From positions 2,891,187-2,955,186 of the forward strand of contig WNKI01000004.1 of assembly GCA_015350385.1 (NCBI GenBank): 64,000 nucleotides of DNA, read 5' to 3'. Of this stretch, positions 21,838 to 32,509 are shown piece by piece. The notes below the pieces were generated by a model. That model was not told where the DNA came from. It saw nothing but the letters and a program-made list of their open reading frames with translations, and searched no databases. Made by a program: the position numbers and the translations under genes. Position 1 is the first letter of the stretch. Each line of letters opens with the position of its first letter. Origin of the DNA: Aculops lycopersici. Lineage: Eukaryota; Arthropoda; Arachnida; Trombidiformes; Eriophyidae.

Positions 21838-23238
21838 TTTTGTTTTGGATTTCGAGTCAGTGAGCGAATGTTGCGAACTGAGCGGTCGAATATAAAGGGG
21901 AAGAGGGAGACAGAGAGAAGCGCATGAGTTTTTTCTTAGCGTTTCTCGTTGGCTCAAGAATTTCCCGAATGAACGAGAAATTTTTCAACTTGAGGTTGCG
22001 AATGGGCGTCCTAGCTGCGGTACAATTCAAACGCAAGTTTTTAGCGCGCGCTCCCGAATCAGAATACGGTTCTGTACGGGCAAGCCGAAGCAGCTGCATA
22101 GAGAGGGGAAGAGAGTCGATGAGGGAATTAATGGCAAAGCCTCTCTCACTCTTGGAGCGGGAAACTGTTAATGTACAGTCAATGGGAATTATAACCGTAG
22201 TGTTCATCCATTTGTATTGGATGATGAACGGCTAGCGTTAACTACGCATCGGCGCGATCTTCGAAACAAACAAGAGTATGGATAAGGGTTCACTTTGCTC
22301 TCATAACAATCGCATTCACATCTCTGATATTCTTATTACAGGATGATATAACCTTGTGGATATATTGAATACATCGCTTGTCTATGATTAACGCCACACG
22401 AGTAACCCGATACTGAGAAAGCGCTCCGATCAAATATATTATGCTTGATCTATTATTGAAATATTCGTTACTGGAGCGTGACACGGATATTCTATTTCTC
22501 CGACCATACTTATTTGTACTGCATGATATTTGTGCCTCATAATTCATGATTTGTCAATTGAAGCCGACATCCAATCCTATTCCAATCAATTGAATGCTCT
22601 GAATCATCAAGTAAAGAAACCGCAATATAATTATATTAACAGAAACCGTTTTACTGGGTCACTACCGCTTGAGTGTGAGCTACAAGTTGCTTGCTCGCCA
22701 ACTTGAGCCTGTTGCATCCATGTCTCACATTTGTTGCAAATTCATGTCATTCAAGTCCATCCATTATTAGATTCCACATGATGTAACTGAACTATTGTTC
22801 CAACCCACTGCATTTATGAGCATCGGTGTAAACCAAAGCAGTTCAAATTGATTGTTCTACTACCACTGCTGCTTATACTATATTATATTACCCCCATTTT
22901 ATCACAACAGCGCTAAAGGTTCAACCATGACATATTCTTTAAAATATATACAAAGTCCTATTAACTCCAATGAAAACTTGCCATAAACAGTATGAAATTA
23001 GTCATCATCAACATAAACAAAAGCAGGAGTGTGTAATTTGAAACTTATGAAAAAATGATACCATGAACAAAGACTCTTGAACAACAATAACACTGAGCAC
23101 CATCCCATCGCATATTGACTGTCAACAATAATTTATACATTAGATTACAACATTATAATCAGGTTAACAGCTAATTGCAAATACACATATCATTCATTCA
23201 TAACGTTCATTCAACAAGGTCCCGAATAGAATATAAGT
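21838..23238. other. Divergent intergenic region between HCFC1R1-like and RASSF genes
   Basis: 1.4 kb carrying both promoters. A pyrimidine-rich 5' UTR lies just upstream of 21837 on the minus strand. I see no gene in it. Confidence 0.5.
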
Positions 23239-25845
23239 ATGGAGTTGCGTGTCTGGGTCGACGGTACCCAACGCGTGGTTTGTGGCGTCAAACTAACAAC
23301 AACCTGCCAAGAGATAGTGTTTGCCCTAGCTCATGCTACTCAACAGGCTGGAAGATTTACCATGATTGAAAGGTGGCGAAACAATGAACGACTTCTATCA
23401 CCTAATGAACAACCTTTGGTCACTCTCCAAAGATGGGGCGACCACATGAAGGAGGTTGAGTTTATTCTGAGAAAAACTTCCACTGACACACAACATGCTC
23501 AACCTACCCAGCAGCAACAACAACAACCTCAACAATCAGCAGCACAATTACAAAAACAAAGAAGCCTTCAACAGGTGCCCTTAAGTAGATCAACCATCGA
23601 CAATGAGCCCACTCAGCAATTGGTCAACACCAACAATATTCGCGATAGTCCAATAAGCCCCATGACTTCCATTCAAAATCAACAGCAACAACAACAAATT
23701 CTCAATCAAAGTAATCGACAATCTTTTGATAGCATGTATCAGCAGCATCACTCGCACTTCAGTCATCAAAATAACCAATACAATTTGACAAGGCGGCCAC
23801 AAACTGTCCTGGGCTCGTTAACCGGTTCCAGTGCATCACTAATTCAACCGCCTATGCCTAATCCACATTATATGCCCCATCAAATGAATCAATTCTCTCG
23901 ACAATTATCAAGCAACTTGCGGGCTGCCATGTCCAGCACAACATTGCCAAGCGCAACAAATAGTATGACTGCCTCGCCATCAGGATCCACCTCGATGGTT
24001 CGCCCTCAACAGTACCAAGTTGACGATCAACAAGCTATTACAAGCAACCCCCTGGCTATGTTGCCGCAAGCTCCACTTAATGGTTATCAAGTACACAGTG
24101 AACAAACCCAACAAAACAAAGCTTCGATTCAGCAGCAACAGCAACTTAGATCGGATCAGTTAACTAAAAACTTTCCTTATGAGGATCTATACAGTACAAT
24201 CAACAAGAAACGCACAAATCAACCACCACCAGCTGTACCAGCCAAACCTCGAGTGATTCCGCAACTTAATAATCTACCGATGACACATTCGCACGTGCAA
24301 CAACAACAAACTGTTCAAAATGCTCAAATGAATTACTATCACCCGAATCAAAGTCCTATGGCCATGTACCAACCACAAAATGTTCGCCCCAGGCACCCAC
24401 CAGGATACCTTGATTACTTGGAGGCAATGGCAAATAGAAATTCACTCCCCCAACCCGTCGCCCCGAATTCCTACTTGCATCACCAAATTCCACAAGGCAA
24501 TATCTTGCAACGGAATATGGAGTTAGGTCAGCCGATGTATGGATTGCAACAGAATGGCTCAGTTCCAATAGATCCCATGGCTACCGCTACTCAGAACCGA
24601 TACCGTTACTCGATCAACAATCCTTTAAGCAACACTTTGTTCGAGCAAACGCGAGATGTCACCGGCAATACTACGAAAAACCTGAGCAAAACACAACCAA
24701 AGCTAGTGGAGTCTTCCGGTTTGGTAGTTAACCGAGGTTCTGCGGTCAACATAAAGCTGCCGTCGAGTAGTCAAAACATTAATTCTTTAAACTCATCTTT
24801 TAGCGAACAACATTCAACACTAGCCACACTAAACAACAGCCCCCTGAACATATCTGACGCGAACTCCTCAGTTTCACAGGTAGGACATGATATGCTTAGA
24901 GTCATAGAGGAGCAGAAAAAAGTTCTGCTTAGTCAGAAGAGTGAGCTTGACAAGCTAGATAACGACCAGGAGTACTGGGAAACGCGACAGAATACTGAAC
25001 AAATGGAGTTAGTTAATCGAATTGAGAACGAGATACGCCAACTCGAAAGTCTTTGGAAAGAAAATCAAGCCCAAATCAACAAGCTCGAGAGTCATGACTT
25101 TGAGCGAGAGCTCCAAGAGCTCCGGGCCGAGCAGCTGAAGATGGAGAGTCAGATCGACAAACAAAAGGACAAGCTGTCTCAGTTCGAGTCAGATATTGTT
25201 GCATGTAACTCAAAGATACAACAGCTTCAAACTGAACTCTCCAACCTTGAGAGTATCTCGATCGATGACGACTCAGAGACGGGCGATAATGTACCGACGA
25301 AGCTCGAGAACTCCGAGACCAATACAAATTTAGTCGCTTCTCGTAGAACACCATCGAAAGAGTCTATAAATTCCGTCGAGGATCTATCTAGAACCTCGCG
25401 CTCTAGCGACTTGATAACCAATGGAACTAGTGACCATTCGAGCAAAGAAACCAAGAGTAGTGACGAGGAGGAAGATGAAGAGGATAGTGGTGGCGACGCT
25501 TCAGATGACCTGAATACATCAGCGGCTGCTGAGAAACTGAGATCAGCCGTCAAGGATGTTAACTATGTCGAGAAACGAGGTCTTATTAGCGGTATTAGAT
25601 CGCTGAAGATTGACAAGTCACGTGCCTTGGGTCGACAACAAATCGACTCTCTACGCCAACCAGACGTCAACTTGACGACGATAACAACCATGAACCCAAA
25701 CCTAAAAGTTGACGAGTCGTCATCCAACTTAAACAACAACAATTCACTTGAGAAAATGTGCCTTGAGTCGAATGGTGCTCAGCAGAATAATGACACCAAC
25801 AAAACTGCCAACAACAACAAGTATGAGTTTTTGATGACATTGTAA
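23239..25845 (+). CDS. RASSF8: Ras-association domain family protein, RASSF7/8 type
   Basis: Residues 1-80 form the N-terminal Ras-association (ubiquitin-like) domain typical of RASSF7-10: MELRVWVDGTQRVVCGV, CQEIVFALAHATQQAGRFTMIERWR, and ERLLSPNEQPL. A long Gln/Asn/Pro-rich disordered region follows (about 90-545), including a proline-rich PPPAVPAKPRV that could bind SH3 domains. A predicted coiled coil runs from about 550 to 690 (MLRVIEEQKKVLLSQKSEL onward), as in RASSF8. The tail has an acidic patch and a Ser/Asn-rich end. The domain order matches insect RASSF8, a regulator of junctions and growth; the protein is longer because of the disordered segment. No intron. The N-terminal domain with coiled coil excludes the SARAH-bearing RASSF1-6 class. 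Confidence 0.88.
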   Translation: MELRVWVDGTQRVVCGVKLTTTCQEIVFALAHATQQAGRFTMIERWRNNERLLSPNEQPLVTLQRWGDHMKEVEFILRKTSTDTQHAQPTQQQQQQPQQSAAQLQKQRSLQQVPLSRSTIDNEPTQQLVNTNNIRDSPISPMTSIQNQQQQQQILNQSNRQSFDSMYQQHHSHFSHQNNQYNLTRRPQTVLGSLTGSSASLIQPPMPNPHYMPHQMNQFSRQLSSNLRAAMSSTTLPSATNSMTASPSGSTSMVRPQQYQVDDQQAITSNPLAMLPQAPLNGYQVHSEQTQQNKASIQQQQQLRSDQLTKNFPYEDLYSTINKKRTNQPPPAVPAKPRVIPQLNNLPMTHSHVQQQQTVQNAQMNYYHPNQSPMAMYQPQNVRPRHPPGYLDYLEAMANRNSLPQPVAPNSYLHHQIPQGNILQRNMELGQPMYGLQQNGSVPIDPMATATQNRYRYSINNPLSNTLFEQTRDVTGNTTKNLSKTQPKLVESSGLVVNRGSAVNIKLPSSSQNINSLNSSFSEQHSTLATLNNSPLNISDANSSVSQVGHDMLRVIEEQKKVLLSQKSELDKLDNDQEYWETRQNTEQMELVNRIENEIRQLESLWKENQAQINKLESHDFERELQELRAEQLKMESQIDKQKDKLSQFESDIVACNSKIQQLQTELSNLESISIDDDSETGDNVPTKLENSETNTNLVASRRTPSKESINSVEDLSRTSRSSDLITNGTSDHSSKETKSSDEEEDEEDSGGDASDDLNTSAAAEKLRSAVKDVNYVEKRGLISGIRSLKIDKSRALGRQQIDSLRQPDVNLTTITTMNPNLKVDESSSNLNNNNSLEKMCLESNGAQQNNDTNKTANNNKYEFLMTL

Positions 25846-26822
25846 GCTGTACGTATACAATCATATATCGGTTACTATCTATGATAATTGCGATAATAGT
25901 CACCGTAACTAGAATATTGTTGAATTTTCAAACCTGATATATGAATAGAGTTGAGTTTTTAAACGATTATCACCTCCAATGAACTTCACATATATTTTGT
26001 GCCAACTGATGAAATAATAAAGATTGTTATCAAATATTAGATAGATATATATTAGCTTTATCTTATATCGACCTCTTCTAGTGAATTCGATCCAACGTGA
26101 CAAATGCAAACTATATGTGAATGGGCGAGTTCCAACTTGTTGATTCCGACCTAAAATATTTAGACGATTAATTGATAGACTCGATGAGTCTATGGAGAGA
26201 TTAGCAAAGAGCTCGCTCACTTTACCTGTGATCACACCCTGAGCAACCCGTTAGTTGTGTCCATATCTTGAGGCCTATCCTAGACCTTAATCCTGGAACT
26301 AGTTCAGAAAGTTATCACGATATACATGGGAATCAGCCCATCGAGTCTCATTAATCATGTTGAACAAAATTTAACTCTCGAGAGTTAAATCGAGCTTTTG
26401 AAACTATCGATATGATTTAGTAGTAATATTATTATGACTCTGTTCAAGGTCTGTTACATCACCAGTCGTTTCTCCACAAGCGAGGGGCTCCGATAGTTTG
26501 GATCAAATTTCACCCAATCCTTCACCTAACTCAAAATTTCGATGATCGTCAATACCGTAGATGGCTCGTCTCTCCCGCTATCTCATTTTGCCTCTTGACT
26601 GCGAATCCAAATACTGTAATGTTCAAGCTTGCTACGCAAACTGAACAAGAAACATTCTACAACTTGTAGCTTTAACCTTCCCACCTTGAGAATCCCCGTC
26701 GCTCAGTTCCACGGTTAAGGGAATTCACCATTACACCCTTGGTAATATACCTCGAAACAAAACATCATTTTTTGTGTTGCTTTTTAAAATAAAGAAACAC
26801 TATTAGACAATAAAATAACAGT
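25846..26822. other. Intergenic region between RASSF and the secreted repeat protein
   Basis: About 1 kb, AT-rich, without supportable coding sequence. It contains a 22-bp perfect palindrome, listed separately, and presumably the promoter of the gene at 26823. Confidence 0.5.
26369..26390. promoter_or_regulatory. 22-bp perfect palindrome
   Basis: The arms ATTTAACTCTC and GAGAGTTAAAT are exact reverse complements with no spacer, centred on CTCGAG. It lies about 430 bases upstream of the start of the secreted repeat protein. A site of this form could bind a symmetric transcription-factor dimer or form a cruciform; no known element was recognised. Confidence 0.45.
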
Positions 26823-29633
26823 ATGAGAATAACATCGACAAGGACTACGGCCAATCAAGTAATGTCGCCATTGTTGGCCATTGCATTGATTGTCTGCCTC
26901 GTCCACCAGCCAGCCATACACTTGATTAGTGCCGAGGAAACCCAAGCCTCGCCAAGTGCCTCATCTGCATCAAGCTCTTCCGGTCAATCGTTCGGCTCAG
27001 AAGGTTCGTCATCGTCGTCTGCTGCTTCTCTCGCGGCCTCTGGTAGAACCACCTCTAATGGTGGATCGTCATCCTCAACGGCGGCAGCCGCGGCCGCCGG
27101 CTCCACGAGTTCGGGCTCCGGGAGTTCAAGCGCAAGTTCGGGTTCCTCGGGCTCAGGTAGCTCCGGTTCGAGTTCAAGCTCGAGTGCTGCGAGCGCTTCC
27201 GGATCCACAGGCAGCTCGGAATCTAGCTCAGCGTCCGCTGCCAGCTCGTCCGAGTCGAGGGATACCGGCGCAGGCACAACCTCAAAACCCTCGGGTTTAT
27301 TCGGAAAGATCAGTGACTTTATGAAAAAGGGCAAGGAGATTGTGACAGAGAAGAAAGAGCAATTAGAACAAAAGAAGGAGGAGATCAAGGAGAAACTAGA
27401 TATTGGCAGGAAGGACGAGGGGCTTGTCACGAAAATAGGTAGGGTTGCAACAAAGAGTGTTGAACTAACCAAAGAAAATGTGTCAAAGGGAGTTGAGAGC
27501 GCTAGGGAGTCCATGAGCAAGGGAATTGAGTCATCTAAAGAGACCATGAGCAAAAGTTTCGACTCTGTAAAGGAAACCGCACACAAATTCGAAAATAAGG
27601 TGGAGAAGGCAAGCGATTCTCTTAAGGAGGGGATCAAGGACACGGTGTTTAAGCCCGCGGAGAAAGCGCTCGAGACCAAGGAGGAGAAAGAGAAGAAGGG
27701 TGGCTTTCTTAGCAAAATAGGTAGTCTCTTAGGCGGTGGTGAGAAGAATGAAGAGGGAATCATCGATAAAGGAACTGACAAGGTGCGAGATGCTGCACAT
27801 AAGGTTGAGGACTCGACCAGAAATGTGTCAGAAAAAGCGCATAAATCGCTCGAAGATAATGTATTAAAGCCGATGCAACAGGTAGGCGGAAGTGGAACTA
27901 AAACTAGCGAAGCTAAGGCGAGTGCACACGCATCAGCCTCCTCCAGGAGCAGTTTATTCAAACAAGAAGGGCAGAAAGGCAGCCACGGGGATGATAAGAG
28001 TGTAGCAGTCGAAGTATTCGACAAAGCTCACGATGTAGCAAGGGCTCCAGTTGAGAAGGTGTTGAAACCTTTGGACAGAATGCTTGGTGTCGAGAAGGAT
28101 CCAATTATAAAATTGTATGACAATTCGCACGATTTATTGCGCAAACCCTTAAGTTTGGTGGCAAAACCAGTGGAAACAGTTCTAACTGGAGCTTTCAAAA
28201 CCACAGATGAGGCCAAGAAAGAGAGTGAGCGATTGTTGGCAGCTTCAAGTGAGCAGGAGAGAAAGGAGGCGAAGCAGAAGGAGGAGCAGAGAAAGAAGGA
28301 GAATCGTAGTGTTGTAGGCGACATCATTGATAAGAATGTTGAGTTGGCCACAAAACCGATTGAAATTGCCCTGAAACCCTTAGACCATGCATTTGGTTTT
28401 GACAAAAAGGGCAAGAAGAATCCGTTGCTCCAGGTGCTAGACGAAATTTATGGATTGTCAAAGAAACCTGTTGACGCGCTGGCCAAACCACTCGAGTCTA
28501 TACTGAGAAAGATGGCCGAGGGCGAGCAACTATATCAGATATCAATTCGCGTCAACGGTGAGGAGAGTTCCGATCCCAAGTTGATGACTCGTCTAGCTGA
28601 TGGCGCACTAAATATTGCTGATCGCGTTATCACAGGGCCACTAGAGGTGCTCATGAAACCGCTAGACTATGCCCTAGGTTACGATGCGCCAGGTAAGAAG
28701 AATCCTATTGTTGAGGCGGCACATTCGCTCAAGAACGCCACAAAGGTTGGTGTTGAGTTATGGACTAAACCAATCGATCGTATTATCAAGGAAATTGCCG
28801 AGATAGGTGCCATCCAAGATGAGGCTGAGCGCGAGGAACGGTACAAGCTCAAGAGAGAGGAGGCCAGTCGTATAGTTAAGGCCCTCGACAAAATCCACGA
28901 GGTAGCCCAGACCCCATTCGAGATTGTGTTGCGTCCTATCACAAAGTCGCTAGGTATAAACAAGGACGGTAAGAAGGAGCCACTTCTTAGGGCTTGGGAT
29001 ATCATTCATCAAGTTCTCAGGACTCCCATCCAGGTATTCAGTAAGCCATTGGAGGATGCGCTTTTGGGTGAGCAAAAGAAGAAGCCCAAGTCAAAGGAGC
29101 AACTAAAAGCGTTGGAAGCGGCCAAAAAGGCTCCGAAGGAAGGAAAGAAGAACATTTTCATCCAGGGAATCAAGAAGCTCGAGCGTTTGATTGTGAAACC
29201 TGTTGATGTGATGACATCGCCGGTGCGTCGCTTGGTTTTGGGCGAAGATGAAATGAAGGCGGGAACTGAAGTAAACGGAGATCCGGCACAAAAGAACAAG
29301 GGTGGCAAGAGCCAAGGACCGGATAAGATTGTCAAGACCGTTGAGGATGTGAATAATCTCGTGCTGAAGCCTTTGGAGCTGCTTACTCAGCCACTTTCCG
29401 ATATGCTGAACAACGATGACAACAAGAAGGACGACAAAAAAGATAAGAAGTCAGGTGGTGGTGGCGCTGGGTCATCCGGAAGTGCTTCGAAGGCCGCAGC
29501 AAGTGGCGGAAGTTCCACTACCGCAGCAAGCACTAGCGTCAGTACTGGAAATGGAAAGAGCCTAGGTATCTCAGTTGCAGCGTCATCATCACAACAGCAG
29601 AATCCTCCTCAACAGCAGCAGCACCATCAATAA
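26823..29633 (+). CDS. Secreted protein with Ser/Ala/Gly-rich head, LEA-like helix region and KPLD repeats
   Basis: I do not recognise this 936-residue protein. An N-terminal signal peptide is clear (hydrophobic LLAIALIVCLVHQPAIHLIS, then AEE). Residues 40-155 are almost only Ser, Gly and Ala. Residues about 158-300 are highly charged and resemble the amphipathic 11-mer pattern of LEA or apolipoprotein-like helices, with recurring VSKGVESARESMSKGIESSKE-type units. From about 398 to 870 there are at least four repeats of roughly 90-100 residues (starts near 398, 497, 594, 683, with a weaker one near 836). Each carries KPLD or KPLE, LGxDKxGKKNPLL, a D/A-rich helix and a second KPxD/E. The tail is Gly/Ser/Gln-rich. 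Such a design suits a structural, adhesive or lipid-coating extracellular role, which is inference only. No intron. Confidence 0.75.
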   Translation: MRITSTRTTANQVMSPLLAIALIVCLVHQPAIHLISAEETQASPSASSASSSSGQSFGSEGSSSSSAASLAASGRTTSNGGSSSSTAAAAAAGSTSSGSGSSSASSGSSGSGSSGSSSSSSAASASGSTGSSESSSASAASSSESRDTGAGTTSKPSGLFGKISDFMKKGKEIVTEKKEQLEQKKEEIKEKLDIGRKDEGLVTKIGRVATKSVELTKENVSKGVESARESMSKGIESSKETMSKSFDSVKETAHKFENKVEKASDSLKEGIKDTVFKPAEKALETKEEKEKKGGFLSKIGSLLGGGEKNEEGIIDKGTDKVRDAAHKVEDSTRNVSEKAHKSLEDNVLKPMQQVGGSGTKTSEAKASAHASASSRSSLFKQEGQKGSHGDDKSVAVEVFDKAHDVARAPVEKVLKPLDRMLGVEKDPIIKLYDNSHDLLRKPLSLVAKPVETVLTGAFKTTDEAKKESERLLAASSEQERKEAKQKEEQRKKENRSVVGDIIDKNVELATKPIEIALKPLDHAFGFDKKGKKNPLLQVLDEIYGLSKKPVDALAKPLESILRKMAEGEQLYQISIRVNGEESSDPKLMTRLADGALNIADRVITGPLEVLMKPLDYALGYDAPGKKNPIVEAAHSLKNATKVGVELWTKPIDRIIKEIAEIGAIQDEAEREERYKLKREEASRIVKALDKIHEVAQTPFEIVLRPITKSLGINKDGKKEPLLRAWDIIHQVLRTPIQVFSKPLEDALLGEQKKKPKSKEQLKALEAAKKAPKEGKKNIFIQGIKKLERLIVKPVDVMTSPVRRLVLGEDEMKAGTEVNGDPAQKNKGGKSQGPDKIVKTVEDVNNLVLKPLELLTQPLSDMLNNDDNKKDDKKDKKSGGGGAGSSGSASKAAASGGSSTTAASTSVSTGNGKSLGISVAASSSQQQNPPQQQQHHQ
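28012..29430 (+). repeat. Intragenic tandem repeats, about 90-100 codons each
   Basis: Four clear and one or two decayed protein-level repeats in the secreted protein. The shared core is KPLD-x3-LG-x-DK-x-GKKNPLL followed about 25 residues later by KPLE. DNA identity between units is low, so the repeats are old. Confidence 0.65.
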
Positions 29634-29671
29634 CTACAATCACAGCAGAATCAAGATCATAAAACTTGATT

Positions 29672-29718
29672 GATTCATCTATTCATTCATTCATACATAC
29701 GTGCTTACATACATACAA
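29672..29718. repeat. ATTC/ATAC tetranucleotide repeat
   Basis: Imperfect run of ATTC followed by ATAC units in the 3' UTR region of the secreted repeat protein. Confidence 0.6.
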
Positions 29719-29842
29719 CTGATCTAAATATATTATAATGATAGTTAAACGTGACAAGTGGAGACATCGGCTATATTCCTCGAGATAAAAAGAATGTAAC
29801 AATTTCAAAGTCGGCCGGGCTAGATAGTGAGTCATGTTTTGA

Positions 29843-31132
29843 CTAGATCAATCCTTGTGTCGATTCCACCAGGCATCCGACAGCTCCGAAATAGCCCTCA
29901 TGTTGCAAGAATAGTGCCTTCATCTCTCCTTTTGACCAATAGTCGACGGCGTATGACAACAGTCTCATGCTAAGCTCGTTGCCTCGCAAAAAGTTTCCCA
30001 CAAAGACGACATTGTCCACACCGTCCTGCAGATCACAGCATAGCTTTGCTATAGAGGCTGTGTTCAAGGTGATCATCTCCAATACACCTCTGGCGTAATC
30101 GTCGAGCTTTGCCTGATTCCTTAGCTCTGGATGTATCATATTGCCGAAACTACTAGCCACTAGGTCACCTCTAAGGCCGAACTTTGCGTAGTCACCACCA
30201 TAAATATCCCTCACAAGTTTGTCAACTTTCTTCGAGCTCCCCTTCTCGGCCATCTTAATGGCCTCATCGAATGTTATTTGATCTCGAGCTAAACAACAAC
30301 ATTGGCCAACAAATGTTCCGCCTCCAATGCTCGTACCATAAACTCGCTTATAGACTGTTGGTGAGTGTACTGCCAGAAAACTTACACCAGAGCCGATATT
30401 CACAACCAAATAGGGATAAGGTTGACTAAAATCATATGGAACTCGCTGACATTTAGACTCGACCAATGGATTTTGAATGTAGTAACACTCTTGAGGGTTG
30501 TACTTGTCGATATAGTGGATGCCATATATAACTGAATCTAGTTCGTCGGATTTTCTCAACCTAATGGACAACTCTGATTTAATGTCCTCCTCGAACTTGT
30601 CCGCTCCACCGCCAGTTGCACAAACCTCTCCAATGAGATCAGCCAAACCCTTGTGCTTGGCCAACTTGATAAACTCGTGCATCTGACTTGTTGAGAATCT
30701 AATGAAATGTAAGCTACCCTTGCGATTTCTTATAACACAATTTGGAATCTCCAAATGGTCATCTCGCTTTCCAGTATTGCCATAAGCCCGCGACGTCTTG
30801 AGATATAATCTCGCCCGGTTCAATGTCTCCTCCTCTTCAGGATGCACTTCATCAGGATCAAAGAAGACAACTTTAACCAGGGTACCACCGATGTCCAATC
30901 CAAACCAAGGCATGTGTAACGGATTCGATGTAGCTGATGCTTGGTCATTTAATTGCATAATAACATTGTTCTTGTTATGTCCATTTCTATTGGGTTCTGT
31001 TTGTTTGTCACAACCTTGATTACTAGTGGCATTACCAGCTTCATCATGAAATGATTTAATGGTCTGCTGTTTGTCTTTTCCTTTGTATAAATAGGCTTCA
31101 CCTGACTCGGGGTTTGGGCTACTGGACGACAT
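29843..31132 (-). CDS. PANK: Pantothenate kinase (PANK)
   Basis: This enzyme phosphorylates pantothenate in the first and controlling step of coenzyme A synthesis. The first ATG in frame is at 31132, giving 429 residues; the first 75 or so are Ser/Gln/Asn-rich and probably disordered. The eukaryotic type II kinase core begins at MPWFGLDIGGTLVKVVFFDP (ATP-binding), followed by VCATGGGADKFEED, the PYLVVNIGSGVSFLAV nucleotide segment, SIGGGTFVGQCCCL and VVFVGNFLRGNELSMRLLSYA near the end. The catalytic Glu region lies in the E-rich stretch after DPDEVHPEEEE. The compartment is undetermined; there is no clear presequence. It has no intron and converges with the secreted repeat gene. Confidence 0.94.
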   Translation of the reverse strand: MSSSSPNPESGEAYLYKGKDKQQTIKSFHDEAGNATSNQGCDKQTEPNRNGHNKNNVIMQLNDQASATSNPLHMPWFGLDIGGTLVKVVFFDPDEVHPEEEETLNRARLYLKTSRAYGNTGKRDDHLEIPNCVIRNRKGSLHFIRFSTSQMHEFIKLAKHKGLADLIGEVCATGGGADKFEEDIKSELSIRLRKSDELDSVIYGIHYIDKYNPQECYYIQNPLVESKCQRVPYDFSQPYPYLVVNIGSGVSFLAVHSPTVYKRVYGTSIGGGTFVGQCCCLARDQITFDEAIKMAEKGSSKKVDKLVRDIYGGDYAKFGLRGDLVASSFGNMIHPELRNQAKLDDYARGVLEMITLNTASIAKLCCDLQDGVDNVVFVGNFLRGNELSMRLLSYAVDYWSKGEMKALFLQHEGYFGAVGCLVESTQGLI

Positions 31133-31856
31133 CTTATCGATCAACAATTACAAGTAATGAAGTAAATTTCTTCTGGATATGTTTAGCATAAGTGAATTGG
31201 TAGAGATCACAAGAGCTTCTGGCTTGTTGGTTGGAACTAATATTGCCTTAGCTGGCAGCAAAGGTTGCTACCATCAAGAGACTAACTTTACCACAAACCT
31301 TCGGGAGCATGGAGGCTATTATTTTTTAGCCCCAGTATGTTGCCTAGACAAGGTAAATATTAATATAATATTCGTAGTAACAGGGTCATAATAAAGGAGT
31401 GTTCATTTCCCTAGAAACTAAAGCAGCAGCTGATGTTGTCGCTCCATTGTTGTTGCATAATTCTTCTTAGATACGATTAGCGACCGCGCTTGCGTCACGC
31501 TCACCGATCGTGAGGCCACCGAAACTTGGTAGACCAAAGATGGCAAACTAAAACTAGACAGGTACTGGTGCATTCGGATATGGCTTTGTAGTAATGAAGT
31601 ATTGATATCGTTTATTCAATATATAATTTTGGGCGCTTAGAGTACATAGGACACTTCTTGCATACAGGTGATATGTTGCTCATAGCATGAGGAAAGAGTA
31701 CACTCACTTATGCTTGATACACTACTTCATCTTCGCATATGTGAATGGATTGCAAACTTCTCTTCTTATTCGTCACTATCTATATCTTATCTAGTATATT
31801 CTAGCCGATGATGTTCAACTTAAGAATAGAATGTAGAACTTATGCATTTGTTTCAC
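31133..31856. other. Intergenic region between PANK and SSR3
   Basis: 724 bases with the PANK promoter and the SSR3 3' UTR. A weak plus-strand two-exon candidate exists here (31179-31352 joined to a segment after 31469); see the rejected list. No supported gene. Confidence 0.5.
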
Positions 31857-32509
31857 CTAATGACTGCTGAGCAATGAGGCCAAACCAGCCGAGCCCAAAA
31901 CTGAGAGTGCGTAGTTTGTGTTTGGGTTTGGGGTTAATGGACCAATAATAAAGGATGACAACACAACAACGCTCATCAGGAAGAGAGTGTTGGTGTAGAA
32001 GATCGATAGTGTCATCGATTCGTAGTCGGAAACCTCATTCTTTTCCATGAGTATTCTGTCATCCTTCTCCCGTTTGCTCAGGTTCTTGTCATTGGCAACT
32101 TGCTTTGCAACCTCCTTTGCAATAAAGTCGCCCTTCTTTTGGGCAATCTTATGCTTCAGGACAAACTTGGTGTCCTTGTAAGCGCTAGATATCAACCAGG
32201 TGGTTGTTCCCGAGACGATGGCCAACAAAAGTAGGGTGGTCACTGAGAGTCCAATGTCCATCAAGTGGATTCTGGTGAAGAGATCTGAGTTGAAGTATAA
32301 GAGATTGTATTCATGTTAGCATTTTAGTTATTTGATTGTCATCTAGCATCATCGCGTTGACTAGGGGGATAAAGACACTTACAAAGTGGAAGGACTGAGA
32401 CTAGAGCGGCATTTCCATAGAACAAGAGCGATGACTTTTGCGAGACATCGCGGCTAAAATCTTGCAATAGCAACTCTTCCTCTTTCGTTAATCCCTTTGC
32501 CTTGGTCAT
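31857..32509 (-). CDS. SSR3: Translocon-associated protein subunit gamma (TRAP-gamma, SSR3)
   Basis: TRAP-gamma is part of the ER complex that assists protein translocation beside Sec61. Exons 32383-32509 (42 codons plus 1 base) and 31857-32284 join across a 98-bp intron to give 184 residues, the family length. Exon 1 holds the cytosolic start with [25 protein letters not shown], matching human [25 protein letters not shown]. Exon 2 holds the [20 protein letters not shown] motif, the [19 protein letters not shown] segment, and the paired C-terminal membrane helices [19 protein letters not shown] and [18 protein letters not shown]. Four transmembrane segments are visible, as expected. Confidence 0.96.

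Noticed and set aside
26984..28024. 346-codon open frame antisense to the secreted repeat gene
   Set aside because: It mirrors the Ser/Gly/Ala-rich low-complexity region and charged helices; its translation is Leu/Ser-rich noise, whereas the plus-strand frame has a signal peptide and repeats.
31179..31550. Two-exon plus-strand candidate (MFSISELVEITRASG to a basic LGRPKMAN end)
   Set aside because: Splice sites fit in phase 0 and would give about 84 residues, but no family is recognised and it overlaps the PANK promoter; kept only as a weak possibility.
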